Shown: positions 53,678 through 61,913, counted from the stretch's first letter. The stretch: 64,000 nt of DNA from Flavobacterium sasangense DSM 21067 (GCF_000686885.1 NZ_JMLU01000001.1:248001-312000), one strand, 5' to 3'. Made by a program: numbers and translations. Notes: generated from the sequence alone by a model not told the origin.

Positions 53678-55000
53678 TTATTTTTTATTTTTAGAATTAA
53701 TTTTGTAAGAAACACCAAACATTATTAAATCAGTTGTCATATCATAAGCAACCTCACTTCCTGGAATTGCACCATACGGATTTGAACTTGAAGCAAACAT
53801 TGGATTTAATAATTGACCTGAAGTTTTACCATTACTTATTCCGTGGTGATATACAGCATCGAGAACTAAATTATTAGTAGCTTTATAGCTGAATCCAAAC
53901 TGAAAAGCATTTTCAATAATTGCAGTAGCTGGAATATTAAACATAGTTACATCACTATCAATGGGATTTGAACTATAGGTATAACCAAATCGTAAAGGTA
54001 ATTTTTCTATTCCTTTATATTGAATCCCTGCTGATAAAATGGAAACATTTTTCCATCCAAATCCAGCTACAGATGCTGTTGATGTCCAACCTGTATTTGA
54101 AAAACCATCAGTATTTTCATAATCAACCATTCTGTAATCTAAAGCCAAGTCAAATTTGTTTTTTGAATAACCTAATCCAAAAGAAATAATTGCTGGGTAA
54201 TTCATTTTAAATTCATTTGTTCCTGTTGAATTATCTAAATATGTATTTTCGAAATCAAATGCGCTAAAAAACTGTTGGGTTTTATACGAAGCGCCTGCTT
54301 TAAATCCAGTTGCAGAATCATAAAATAATCCTAATTGACCTCCGAATCCAGTTGCAGAAGCTTTATTTGTTGAAGGATAACCAGCCATTGAAGGACTGGC
54401 TGTAGGATTTGGCATTAATTCTAAACTTGCATAATTAAACGTTGGAGCTAGTCCAATTGACAATTTATTTGAAATTTTATAAGCCCAAGTAAATCCAACT
54501 TGTAGTAACATATAATCTGATTCAATTTTACCAAATCCGCCCATGCTTTGAGGCATATTTATTGGATTTATTGTGCTTTGAGGAAATGTAACTCCAAATC
54601 CACTAATTCCAAATGCAGAAGCTCCAAAAGTATGCTTACTGTTTTCTTTACCCCAAACCATAGCTAATGCAGGCATAGGAGAAACACCTCTGTCGTCTTT
54701 TGTGTTTCCACTATAAAAATTTCCTGTTGGATTTCCAAAAGAATCAAACTCTGGAACAGTTGAATATAATTCAGGAGAAGAATAAAAAAAGCCTAAATCA
54801 AACTTAATTATTTTACTATCAAATACAGATATTGCTGCTGGATTCCATTGTAGTGCACCTGATATTTCTAATGGTTGTGCTGTTGAAGCGCCTCCCATAG
54901 ACATATTAGAAGCTCCAACACCTTGCATAATATGACCTGTTTGAGCATATAAAAAACTTGAAACAAAAAGTAAGCTAAAATTAAATATGACATTTTTCAT
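53678..55000 (-). CDS. OmpP1/FadL/TodX-family outer-membrane protein
   Basis: 440 residues with a signal peptide (cut near FLYAQ). The mature start GHIMQGVGASNMSMGGASTAQP matches FadL-type channels for hydrophobic substrates: an N-terminal hatch followed by a 14-strand barrel. It lies 123 bp upstream of sqr on the same strand, with a separate promoter for sqr between. A link to sulfide use is suggested only by position. Confidence 0.88.
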   Translation of the reverse strand: MKNVIFNFSLLFVSSFLYAQTGHIMQGVGASNMSMGGASTAQPLEISGALQWNPAAISVFDSKIIKFDLGFFYSSPELYSTVPEFDSFGNPTGNFYSGNTKDDRGVSPMPALAMVWGKENSKHTFGASAFGISGFGVTFPQSTINPINMPQSMGGFGKIESDYMLLQVGFTWAYKISNKLSIGLAPTFNYASLELMPNPTASPSMAGYPSTNKASATGFGGQLGLFYDSATGFKAGASYKTQQFFSAFDFENTYLDNSTGTNEFKMNYPAIISFGLGYSKNKFDLALDYRMVDYENTDGFSNTGWTSTASVAGFGWKNVSILSAGIQYKGIEKLPLRFGYTYSSNPIDSDVTMFNIPATAIIENAFQFGFSYKATNNLVLDAVYHHGISNGKTSGQLLNPMFASSSNPYGAIPGSEVAYDMTTDLIMFGVSYKINSKNKK

Positions 55001-55025
55001 GATATCGTTTTTTAAAATTTCTATA

Positions 55026-55033
55026 CAAAGTTA
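55026..55033 (-). promoter_or_regulatory. Candidate -7 box of the FadL gene
   Basis: Minus-strand TAACTTTG matches TAnnTTTG; no -33 TTTG is present. Confidence 0.55.
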
Positions 55034-55046
55034 AAAGTATAAAAAA

Positions 55047-55069
55047 ATGATATTTATGATATAAATCAT
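55047..55069. promoter_or_regulatory. Inverted repeat in the FadL promoter
   Basis: Contains ATTTAT-GAT-ATAAAT with outer ATGAT and ATCAT arms offset by one base. It covers the place of the missing -33 box, as an activator site would. Confidence 0.45.
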
Positions 55070-55103
55070 TGTAAGCTGTCTTTAAATAGCTATCTTTATA
55101 ATA

Positions 55104-55137
55104 ACAAAAAAGCCCGAAACGTAAATTTCAGGCTTTA
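55104..55137 (-). terminator. Terminator of the PH/SHOCT gene
   Basis: AAAGCCTGAAA and TTTCGGGCTTT arms (one G-T pair), then a T-run on the minus strand. Confidence 0.8.
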
Positions 55138-55155
55138 AACAATATTACTATTTTA

Positions 55156-55851
55156 TTATAGATATTTCAAAATCTCCGATTTTAATCGGTCATATTCACC
55201 TTGAAGGATTAAACCGTTATCCAATAATTTTTTATAATTCTGAAGTTTCGCAAACAACTCGTCTTGTGTTAATTGCGCTAACCCTTTTTCTTCCGAAATT
55301 GGAGCTTCAACTTCCGTATCGCGAATTACATCATTTGGAGTTGGTATAATTTCAGCATAATTAGTTACTTCCTCTGTTGGAGTTTCCTCAATAGCTTCTT
55401 CTTGAACTAGAGTTTCCGATTTAACTTCTTCTATAATTGGAGTTGTTATTTTCGGATTTTTCAACAAATCCAATTGCTCTTTCGCGTAAGTGTATAATTT
55501 TCGAGCTTGATTTTTTGGTAAATAATCAACTGTGTGTGTTAAATCTGAATTAGTTGTAAAGGTAAAATCTGCTCCTAAAATACCTTCTTTTACAAACGAA
55601 CCTGCGATATCATCCCAATCATAATCAATGAATTCCATTGACAAACCTAAATTTTTAGGCTTACATAAAATGATACGTTTGTTGGTCACCACAATGCTAT
55701 CTGGAAAAATAGTTACTGCAGGTTTTTTCTGAACGGCAATGTAGCCTACTTCTTCGTTCGACATTAAAAGATTTTCCAATTTAGCCGTGATTTTCTCAAT
55801 AGCTTTTGGATCTTGATCTTCGTTTAATATTTTTTTTAAGTTGTCTATCAT
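55156..55851 (-). CDS. Bacterial PH-domain protein with SHOCT motif
   Basis: 231 residues. The N-terminal bacterial PH domain (about 35-125: AVTIFPDSIVVTNKRIILCKPK ... DWDDIAGSFVKEG) is linked by a Glu/Thr-rich region to a C-terminal SHOCT motif (LTQDELFAKLQNYKKLLDNGLILQGEYDRLKSEIL). SHOCT segments often mediate oligomerisation. No signal or membrane segment is seen. Function unknown. A 7-bp array lies immediately before its start. Confidence 0.85.
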   Translation of the reverse strand: MIDNLKKILNEDQDPKAIEKITAKLENLLMSNEEVGYIAVQKKPAVTIFPDSIVVTNKRIILCKPKNLGLSMEFIDYDWDDIAGSFVKEGILGADFTFTTNSDLTHTVDYLPKNQARKLYTYAKEQLDLLKNPKITTPIIEEVKSETLVQEEAIEETPTEEVTNYAEIIPTPNDVIRDTEVEAPISEEKGLAQLTQDELFAKLQNYKKLLDNGLILQGEYDRLKSEILKYL

Positions 55852-55857
55852 AATTTA

Positions 55858-55899
55858 TTTCAAAATTCTTTATTCAAAATTGAATATTCAACATTTACT
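55858..55899. repeat. Degenerate 7-bp tandem array upstream of the PH/SHOCT gene
   Basis: Six 7-bp units of the ATTCAAA type (for example ATTCTTT, ATTCAAA, ATTGAAT, ATTCAAC). Begins 6 bp from the start codon, so it lies in the leader. Confidence 0.8.
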
Positions 55900-55961
55900 T
55901 TTTTACCTACAAGATTTTAAAAACCTCACAGAAATCATTCACAAAAGTAATGCCTAATTTT

Positions 55962-56324
55962 CTATTCTTGAATTTCTTGTTGGACTTTTTTCGTTAAACT
56001 TTTGAAAACAAGTTCGTAGGAATGATTAATCAATTCGCACATCATTTTATCGGAAACATCACCATGAAAACGAACGGTATTCCAATGTATTTTACTCATG
56101 TGATAGCCTGGTTCAATGGCTTCATATTCCGCTCGAAGTTCCAAAGCTCGTTTTGGATCGCATTTTAAATTTAACGATGGCGTTCCTTTTTCCCATTCGG
56201 ATAATGAGGTTAAGCAAAACATTTTTCCACCTACTTTAAATACCAAAGTATCTTCATCAAACGGAAAATGTTCAGTGACACCTTTTTTAGATTGGCAGAA
56301 TTCGTATAGTTGTTGGATGTCCAT
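55962..56324 (-). CDS. MmcQ/YjbR-family protein
   Basis: 120 residues of the double-wing YjbR fold: EHFPFDEDTLVFKVGGKMFCLTSL, LNLKCDPKRALELRAEYEAIEPGYHMSKIHWNTV. Family members are thought to bind DNA. It lies 8 bp after the cyclase gene on the same strand and is probably co-transcribed. Confidence 0.88.
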   Translation of the reverse strand: MDIQQLYEFCQSKKGVTEHFPFDEDTLVFKVGGKMFCLTSLSEWEKGTPSLNLKCDPKRALELRAEYEAIEPGYHMSKIHWNTVRFHGDVSDKMMCELINHSYELVFKSLTKKVQQEIQE

Positions 56325-56332
56325 TTTGATGA

Positions 56333-57103
56333 TTACTTTTCAATTTTATACAAAATAGGTTTTGATGGTGAAGCATCATTTTCAAACGAAGCGAATTGTA
56401 AATTCAATAAATAACTCCCGTCTTTTATTTCTTCATTAACGTAAATCATTTCCGTAATCGTACAATTGAATCGAGCATCTTGATTGACTTGATTCACATC
56501 TTTTACATTCCAAAACGCTTTATGTGCTAATAATTTTCCTTCGTCGTGTTCTTTGTCGACACTTGGCAAATCGACAAGCAAATGTTGAATTCCTTTTTCT
56601 TTAATAAAAATCGCAGCAGCTTCTTCCAAATAAGGAGGATTTGTATTGGAATAATTCAGATGCTTTTTGCTTTCTGAATTTGGCAATGTTCTGATGATGA
56701 TTGCTTCTGGCGAATTTCCTCCCAATGCTGATTCAATTTGCTCTTTTGTAATAACTAAATCTTCTCCAACAGCTTTTGGTTCCACTGAAATCAATTCTGC
56801 AGTAAAGAAAAACTGTTTCAAACATTGATTTATTGAATAAAAATGGCGGGTAATATGTCCCAAACATTCCGTATGCGTACCATGTGCGTGCGGATTGAAA
56901 AAAATATTATTGAAATTAGTAGATGATTTTTCTTCCGAAACTTTTCCTATCCAATCGCCCATTTTTACGGGTTCGATTTCAGGGGCATTTTGATACCAAG
57001 CAATTGGATTTTGATCGTCATTGGTTAGTGGAATCGAAATATCAATCGGTTTTGATAAGTCGATTTGAAATGTAGAATTATTGTGAGTGATTGTTGTTTT
57101 CAA
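56333..57103 (-). CDS. Cyclase-family protein (kynurenine-formamidase-like)
   Basis: 256 residues. The family metal-binding signature appears as NPHAHGTHTECLGHI (H-x-G-T-H-x3-G-H) at about residues 70-84, with later DLPSVDKEHDEGKLLAHKAFW. The start is TTG at 57103; no upstream ATG is available and the next ATG would cut into the fold. Such enzymes hydrolyse amides including N-formylkynurenine; the substrate here is unproven. Confidence 0.85.
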   Translation of the reverse strand: MKTTITHNNSTFQIDLSKPIDISIPLTNDDQNPIAWYQNAPEIEPVKMGDWIGKVSEEKSSTNFNNIFFNPHAHGTHTECLGHITRHFYSINQCLKQFFFTAELISVEPKAVGEDLVITKEQIESALGGNSPEAIIIRTLPNSESKKHLNYSNTNPPYLEEAAAIFIKEKGIQHLLVDLPSVDKEHDEGKLLAHKAFWNVKDVNQVNQDARFNCTITEMIYVNEEIKDGSYLLNLQFASFENDASPSKPILYKIEK

Positions 57104-57155
57104 AGCAATTATTGATTAAATTTACAATGATATTCAGATTTTAAAGATAGACAAA

Positions 57156-57535
57156 ATGAAGAAATTTTTCATAATTTTATCGCTTTTATCTACGTTTTGT
57201 TTGTTCTCTCAAACCAAAACTGATACGATTCAACCGATTTTACAACCAATTAAAATCGATGTTAATTTGAATTCGAACAAACATTTTTTCACATTCAATC
57301 AACTAAATTTCTACACAAAAAATGATTTTTCTATTTACAATAGAACCACGATGATGAATGATAATTATTCGATTTATAATGGCCAATTTGAATACAAGAA
57401 TTCCATTTAATTCCACAAAACATGTTGTTTAATTCTAAAATTGATTCGTTCAATCCCAGCGGAACAGATGAATTTGGAAGTACCCTTTTCATGGGTGTTT
57501 TAAATTTAGCCGAACAATTATTTCAATCGAAATAA
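57156..57535 (+). pseudogene. Small secreted protein gene, apparently frameshifted
   Basis: The first frame (57156-57410) gives 84 residues: a signal peptide (MKKFFIILSLLSTFCLFSQ) and a Thr/Asn-rich mature part ending NGQFEYKNSI. A second frame, open from about 57392 to the stop at 57533-57535, gives NMLFNSKIDSFNPSGTDEFG and then STLFMGVLNLAEQLFQSK, which reads like protein and ends 2 bp before the convergent hemW stop. A one-base shift near 57392-57410 would join them into about 122 residues. It could be a real mutation, a sequencing error or coincidence. Family not recognised. Confidence 0.55.
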
Positions 57536-57537
57536 AA

Positions 57538-58668
57538 TTATAAATTCAACAGAAATAAATCACTGGCAATTCCATCGCTTAAAAACTTTCCTTTTTTAGT
57601 AGTTCGTAAAATGTTTTCATCTACAAACAACAAATGGTCTTCTATGAATTTTGCTGCTTGACGGTTCAAATAATCTAAATAGGTTTTACCAAATTCTTGC
57701 TCGACTCTTTCTAATGAAACACCCCAAATTGTGCGCAACCCCGTCATGATATATTCGTTGTAACAATCGGTTTTGGTTAAGGTTTCAATTTCTATTGGTA
57801 ATTTATTTTCTTGAATGGATTTGATATAAAGTGAATTATTCGAAACATTCCAACCTCTATTTTTTCCATCATAACTGTGAGCAGACGGACCAATTCCGAT
57901 GTATTTTTTACCTAACCAATAACTAGAATTGTTTTTGGAGAAATAGTTTTCCTTTCCAAAGTTCGATAATTCATAATGAATGAATCCGTTTTCCGAAAGT
58001 TTGTCAACCAAAATATGAAAATGTTCTTGCGCCACTTCATCATCAGGTTGTGGAATAATTCCTTTTTGAATAAACGAATGCAAAGCTGTTTTAGGTTCGA
58101 CTGTTAAAGCATAACTCGAAATATGCGGCACACCAAAAGACAAAGCCGTTTCGATGTTTTGCAACCATTTTTCATTACTCATTTCGGGAACACCATAAAT
58201 CAAATCAATAGAAATATTATCAAAATATTGAATAGCTGTTTCCAAACATTTTTTAGCTTCTTCAGCATTGTGCGCACGATTCATCATCTTCAAATCGTCT
58301 TCAAAAAACGATTGAATTCCGATTGATAATCGGTTGACTTTATTTTTTGAAAGTTCAATTATTCGATTCTCTGTTAAATCATCTGGATTGGCTTCTACCG
58401 TAATTTCTGGATTTTCGACTACTTTATAGTTTCGATACACTTCATCAATTAAAAATCTCAAATCTGCAATCTGCAATATCGAAGGCGTTCCACCACCAAA
58501 ATAAATCGTTTCTACAATCTCATCCTTAAACTCGTTTTTACGTAATTCAATTTCTTTAGCCAATGCCAAAACCATCTCCTCTTTCTTCTTCAAATTAGTA
58601 GAAAAATGAAAATCGCAATAGTGACAAGCCTGTTTGCAGAATGGTATGTGGATGTAAATTCCGCTCAT
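57538..58668 (-). CDS. hemW: Radical SAM heme chaperone HemW
   Basis: 376 residues. The radical-SAM cluster motif is CKQACHYCDF (C-x3-C-x2-C followed by Phe, the HemW form rather than the C-x-C of coproporphyrinogen oxidase HemN). YFGGGTPS and the HemN C-terminal domain follow. HemW inserts heme into respiratory proteins. Its ATG sits 5 bp from the inverted-repeat arm that brackets the four-helix-bundle gene. Confidence 0.93.
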   Translation of the reverse strand: MSGIYIHIPFCKQACHYCDFHFSTNLKKKEEMVLALAKEIELRKNEFKDEIVETIYFGGGTPSILQIADLRFLIDEVYRNYKVVENPEITVEANPDDLTENRIIELSKNKVNRLSIGIQSFFEDDLKMMNRAHNAEEAKKCLETAIQYFDNISIDLIYGVPEMSNEKWLQNIETALSFGVPHISSYALTVEPKTALHSFIQKGIIPQPDDEVAQEHFHILVDKLSENGFIHYELSNFGKENYFSKNNSSYWLGKKYIGIGPSAHSYDGKNRGWNVSNNSLYIKSIQENKLPIEIETLTKTDCYNEYIMTGLRTIWGVSLERVEQEFGKTYLDYLNRQAAKFIEDHLLFVDENILRTTKKGKFLSDGIASDLFLLNL

Positions 58669-58673
58669 ATTTA

Positions 58674-58705
58674 AGTGCTCAGTGTTCAGTTTTTAGTGTT
58701 CAGTA
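58674..58705. repeat. Left arm of a perfect 32-bp inverted repeat (7-bp array)
   Basis: Units AGTGCTC, AGTGTTC, AGTTTTT, AGTGTTC and AGTA. Exactly complementary over 32 bp to 59119-59150. It lies 16 bp beyond the stop of the four-helix-bundle gene. Confidence 0.95.
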
Positions 58706-58721
58706 CTAGTTACAGTTTTAT

Positions 58722-59096
58722 TTAGTTTTCAGATTTTGAACCGAATTTTCCCGGGTTTAAAATCATGTAATTTATTAATCTTCCGACTTCTTTTGATTTT
58801 TCAGTCAAATAGTCAAATGTCTCTTGAGTAATATATTTACAAGCTAAAGCATATTCTAACCAACCTTGCGTTTCGGAATTTTCTGCATCTGCATCAGTTA
58901 ATTTGCTGTGAAAATATTTTGGATATTCCCTTTTACGGTAAGCTTCAGCTATTGTGATTGTTACACTTCTTGAACTTCTTCTAATTTGATCTGTTAAAGA
59001 ATAAGTTTCTTCTTTTGGAAAACTTTTTGATATTTCAAAAACTTCCATTGCAACATCAAATCCTTTTTTATAAGCTAATAAATCTTGAAATCTCAT
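58722..59096 (-). CDS. Four-helix-bundle protein (S23 / rRNA-intervening-sequence family)
   Basis: 124 residues of the IVS/S23 four-helix family: MRFQDLLAYKKGFDVAMEVFEISKSFPKEE, YSLTDQIRRSSRSVTITIAEAYRK and a C-terminal GRLINYMILN. Relatives are encoded within intervening sequences of 23S rRNA genes, and similar bundles (Avd) work with diversity-generating retroelements. Here it sits alone between ruvC and hemW, bracketed 16 and 22 bp away by a perfect 32-bp inverted repeat, so the whole 477-bp unit looks like a cassette. No reverse transcriptase or rRNA gene is nearby. Confidence 0.92.
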   Translation of the reverse strand: MRFQDLLAYKKGFDVAMEVFEISKSFPKEETYSLTDQIRRSSRSVTITIAEAYRKREYPKYFHSKLTDADAENSETQGWLEYALACKYITQETFDYLTEKSKEVGRLINYMILNPGKFGSKSEN

Positions 59097-59118
59097 ATTG
59101 TTTATTTACACGATATTA

Positions 59119-59150
59119 TACTGAACACTAAAAACTGAACACTGAGCACT
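59119..59150. repeat. Right arm of the perfect 32-bp inverted repeat
   Basis: Exact reverse complement of 58674-58705. Its outer end overlaps the first two bases of the ruvC stop codon read on the minus strand (59149-59151), so the cassette abuts ruvC directly. Confidence 0.95.
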
Positions 59151-59703
59151 ATTTTTTAACTCTCGATTCATTCTGTTTTACAAAAGCATCCCAACCCGAA
59201 TAACTTTTTCCCACTTCCACTCTTCCTGAATTGAAAAAATGACAAACTGCTGCAGCCAAACCATCTGTTGAGTCGAGGTTTTTTGGTAATTCTTTTAAAC
59301 CTAATAATTGTTGAAGCATTTTAGCAACTTGTTCTTTGCTGGCGTTTCCATTTCCGGTGATGGCCATTTTAATTTTTTTGGGTTCGTATTCTGTAATAGG
59401 AATATCTCTCGAAAGTCCGGCTGCCATGGCAACTCCTTGTGCTCTTCCTAATTTTAACATCGATTGTACGTTTTTACCAAAGAAAGGCGCTTCAATAGCA
59501 ATTTCATCTGGATTGTGTGTGTCGATTAACTCAATGGTTCGCTCAAAAATGACTCTTAATTTCTGATAATGGTTGTCGTATTTGGATAAAATGAGTTCGT
59601 TCAACTGTAGAAATTCCATTTTCTTGTTGACTACTTTGATTAATCCAAAACCCATAATCGTAGTTCCTGGGTCAATTCCTAATATGATGCGTTCGTTTGC
59701 CAA
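59149..59703 (-). CDS. ruvC: Holliday junction resolvase RuvC
   Basis: 184 residues. Catalytic acidic residues are in ILGIDPGTT, AIEAPFFGKN and DSTDGLAAAVCHFF. The start is TTG at 59703 (codons for MANERIILGID), as no ATG is available before the catalytic Asp. It cuts Holliday junctions with RuvAB. It is followed on the same strand by the four-helix-bundle cassette and hemW. Confidence 0.95.
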   Translation of the reverse strand: MANERIILGIDPGTTIMGFGLIKVVNKKMEFLQLNELILSKYDNHYQKLRVIFERTIELIDTHNPDEIAIEAPFFGKNVQSMLKLGRAQGVAMAAGLSRDIPITEYEPKKIKMAITGNGNASKEQVAKMLQQLLGLKELPKNLDSTDGLAAAVCHFFNSGRVEVGKSYSGWDAFVKQNESRVKK

Positions 59704-59710
59704 TTATTTA

Positions 59711-59745
59711 GTTTCAAGTTTAAGGTTTCAAGTTGAAAGTTTTGT
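59711..59745. repeat. Degenerate 7-bp tandem array between ruvC and the flippase-like gene
   Basis: Five units starting GTT: GTTTCAA, GTTTAAG, GTTTCAA, GTTGAAA, GTTTTGT. Exactly 35 bp, filling most of the divergent intergenic gap. Confidence 0.85.
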
Positions 59746-59756
59746 TTCTTTGCAAC

Positions 59757-60683
59757 ATGATTTCAATTCCTCACAAAGCTAAGCAATTCCTTGTTTTTAC
59801 CATCAAACTTTTGATTGTAATTGGTGCGTTTTATTTTATTTATGACCAAATTGCTAGTAATTCAAAGTTAGAATGGAGTAAGTTCCAGACTTTAGTTTTG
59901 GAAAAAACTTCAATTACAACTATCATTTTCATTTTATTATTTAGTGTTGCGAATCGCTATTTTGAGATTTTAAAATGGCAAAATTTAGTTGATTTCATCA
60001 AACCGATTTCGGTTGGCGAAGCAAGTAAACAAGTTTTGGGAGCTTTAACTGCTGGAATTTTCACACCAAATGGTTTGGGAGAATATGCCGGAAAAGCCAT
60101 GTTTTTCAAGAAAGAACAAACTAAAAAAGTGGTATTTTTAAACTTGATTTGCAACGGAATTCAAATGATTTTGACAATCATTTTCGGAGCTATTGGATTG
60201 ATTTTAATTGGGTATTGGAAATGGGCGTTAGCGATAATTGGAATGGCAATCGTGTTATTTTTCGCTTCAATTCTTTCGAAAAATATCACTATTAAAGGTT
60301 ATTCCATTCAGAAATTGCTCCACAAAATCAACGAAATTCCGAAGAAGATTCATCGAAAAAATATTTTATTGGGCATTTGTCGTTACTTGGTTTTTTCGCA
60401 TCAATATTATATTTTGTTTTTGGTTTTTGATGTGGATTTACCTTATCTGACTTTGATTAGCTCGATTGCTGCGGTTTACTTTTTAGCTTCTTCGTTGCCG
60501 AGTTTTCAATTTTTAGATTTTGCTGTAAAAGGAAGTGTGGCGATGTTTTTCTTCGGAAAATATGGTGTTAACGAATGGATAGTAATTTTCATTAGTACGT
60601 TAATGTGGTTTTTAAACGTAGTTTTACCCGTGGTAATTGGAAGTTATTATGTGATGCGATTTAAGTTGAATACTTCAAAATAA
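59757..60683 (+). CDS. Lysylphosphatidylglycerol synthase/flippase-like membrane protein
   Basis: 308 residues from the ATG at 59757 (a TTG eight codons earlier lies inside the repeat array). About eight membrane segments. The family blocks are visible: FKPISVGEASKQVLGALTAGIFTPNGLGEYAGKAMFFKKEQ and ASSLPSFQFLDFAVKG. Such proteins (AglD/MprF transmembrane part) often flip or modify lipids. A glycosyltransferase gene follows 7 bp later, suggesting joint work on a glycolipid. Confidence 0.85.
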   Translation: MISIPHKAKQFLVFTIKLLIVIGAFYFIYDQIASNSKLEWSKFQTLVLEKTSITTIIFILLFSVANRYFEILKWQNLVDFIKPISVGEASKQVLGALTAGIFTPNGLGEYAGKAMFFKKEQTKKVVFLNLICNGIQMILTIIFGAIGLILIGYWKWALAIIGMAIVLFFASILSKNITIKGYSIQKLLHKINEIPKKIHRKNILLGICRYLVFSHQYYILFLVFDVDLPYLTLISSIAAVYFLASSLPSFQFLDFAVKGSVAMFFFGKYGVNEWIVIFISTLMWFLNVVLPVVIGSYYVMRFKLNTSK

Positions 60684-60690
60684 ATTCTTT

Positions 60691-61794
60691 ATGTTGGAAT
60701 TAATTCTCGGAATTGTTTTTCTAATTTACATCCTGTTCATCGGGCAACTGATTTATGGATGTAATCGCATGAAACGCTTTTCGAGAAAGGAATTCACTCC
60801 AAAAACATCTTTTACCATTGTAGTTCCGTTCCGAAATGAAAAAGAGAATCTCCCGAATTTATTACATTCTATTTCTTTGTTGCATTATCCGAAAGAATTA
60901 GTGGAAGTGATTTTAGTGGATGATGACTCTGAAGAAGTGTTCAGTGTTCAGGATTTAGTGTTCAGTTTGAAAGTAATTAAAAACGAACGGAAATCTAATT
61001 CACCAAAGAAAGATGCGATTGAAACAGCTATTCAAATAGCCAAAAACGATTGGATTATAACTACCGATGCAGATTGCTTGGTTCAGAAAGATTGGTTGAA
61101 AATTTATGACCAATATATTCAGGAAAATGAAGTGGAAATGGTGGCTTCTGGCGTTTGTTATGTTCCAAAAAGTGGCTTTTTATCCGCTTTCCAGAATTTA
61201 GATTTTCTAAGTTTACAAGGCGCTACAATTGGAAGTTTTGGAATGAATCAACCTTTTATGTGTAATGGTGCAAATTTTGCGTATTCCAAAGTATTTTTCA
61301 AGGAATTAAATGGATTCCAAGGAAATGAAATGATTGCCAGCGGAGACGATGTTTTTTTATTACAAAAAGCAGTATCATATGCTCCGAAGAAAGTTGGATT
61401 TTTGTTGGCTAAAGAAAGTATTGTCGCTACAAAACCAGTAGAGAATTGGTCTGAATTATTTCAGCAACGGGTTCGCTGGGCTTCGAAAAGTACGGGTTAT
61501 TCTTCGTTTTATGGTAAGTTGCTAGCTTTAGTAGTTTTTGGCGGGAATTTAGTCTGGATTTTAAGTTTTTTACTTTGGTTGACAAGTGTATTAGACCAAA
61601 ACATTTTCATGCTTTTTGTCGCTTTAAAATTCCTAATCGATTTTATCTTAATATACAAAACAGCAAACTTCTTTGAATCGAAATTGCAATATGTGTTAGC
61701 GAGTAGTTTGCTGTATCCGTTTTTTAGTGTTTCGGTGGCGGTGTATTCTTTGTTTGGGAAATATAATTGGAAAGGGAGAAAATTTAGTAAATAA
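60691..61794 (+). CDS. Family 2 glycosyltransferase, membrane-bound
   Basis: 367 residues: N-terminal membrane segment, GT-A domain with FTIVVPFRNEKENLPNLL, VDDDS, TTDADC (metal-binding DxD-type) and QQRVRWASKSTGY (the Q-x2-R-W product motif of processive GT2), then two to three C-terminal membrane segments. Residues about 82-94 (EEVFSVQDLVFSL), right after VDDDS, are encoded by a 7-bp repeat array. Co-transcribed with the flippase-like gene. Confidence 0.9.
   Translation: MLELILGIVFLIYILFIGQLIYGCNRMKRFSRKEFTPKTSFTIVVPFRNEKENLPNLLHSISLLHYPKELVEVILVDDDSEEVFSVQDLVFSLKVIKNERKSNSPKKDAIETAIQIAKNDWIITTDADCLVQKDWLKIYDQYIQENEVEMVASGVCYVPKSGFLSAFQNLDFLSLQGATIGSFGMNQPFMCNGANFAYSKVFFKELNGFQGNEMIASGDDVFLLQKAVSYAPKKVGFLLAKESIVATKPVENWSELFQQRVRWASKSTGYSSFYGKLLALVVFGGNLVWILSFLLWLTSVLDQNIFMLFVALKFLIDFILIYKTANFFESKLQYVLASSLLYPFFSVSVAVYSLFGKYNWKGRKFSK
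60936..60970. repeat. 7-bp array inside the glycosyltransferase gene
   Basis: Units AGTGTTC, AGTGTTC, AGGATTT, AGTGTTC, AGTTTGA. It matches the inverted-repeat arm at 58674-58705 in 28 of 32 positions and is in frame. Confidence 0.9.
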
Positions 61795-61913
61795 ATAACT
61801 CGCAAAGACGATTTATTTGGAACGCGGATGAGAGGATAAAACTGATATTCACAGATTTTTTCAACCGCAAACTTGTCATGCTGAAAGCATCTCTTTTATG
61901 TTAAAAATTAAAT

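Noticed and set aside
58722-59096. Diversity-generating retroelement around the four-helix-bundle gene.
   Set aside because: No reverse transcriptase, template repeat or variable C-type lectin gene lies within reach; only the bundle family is shared.
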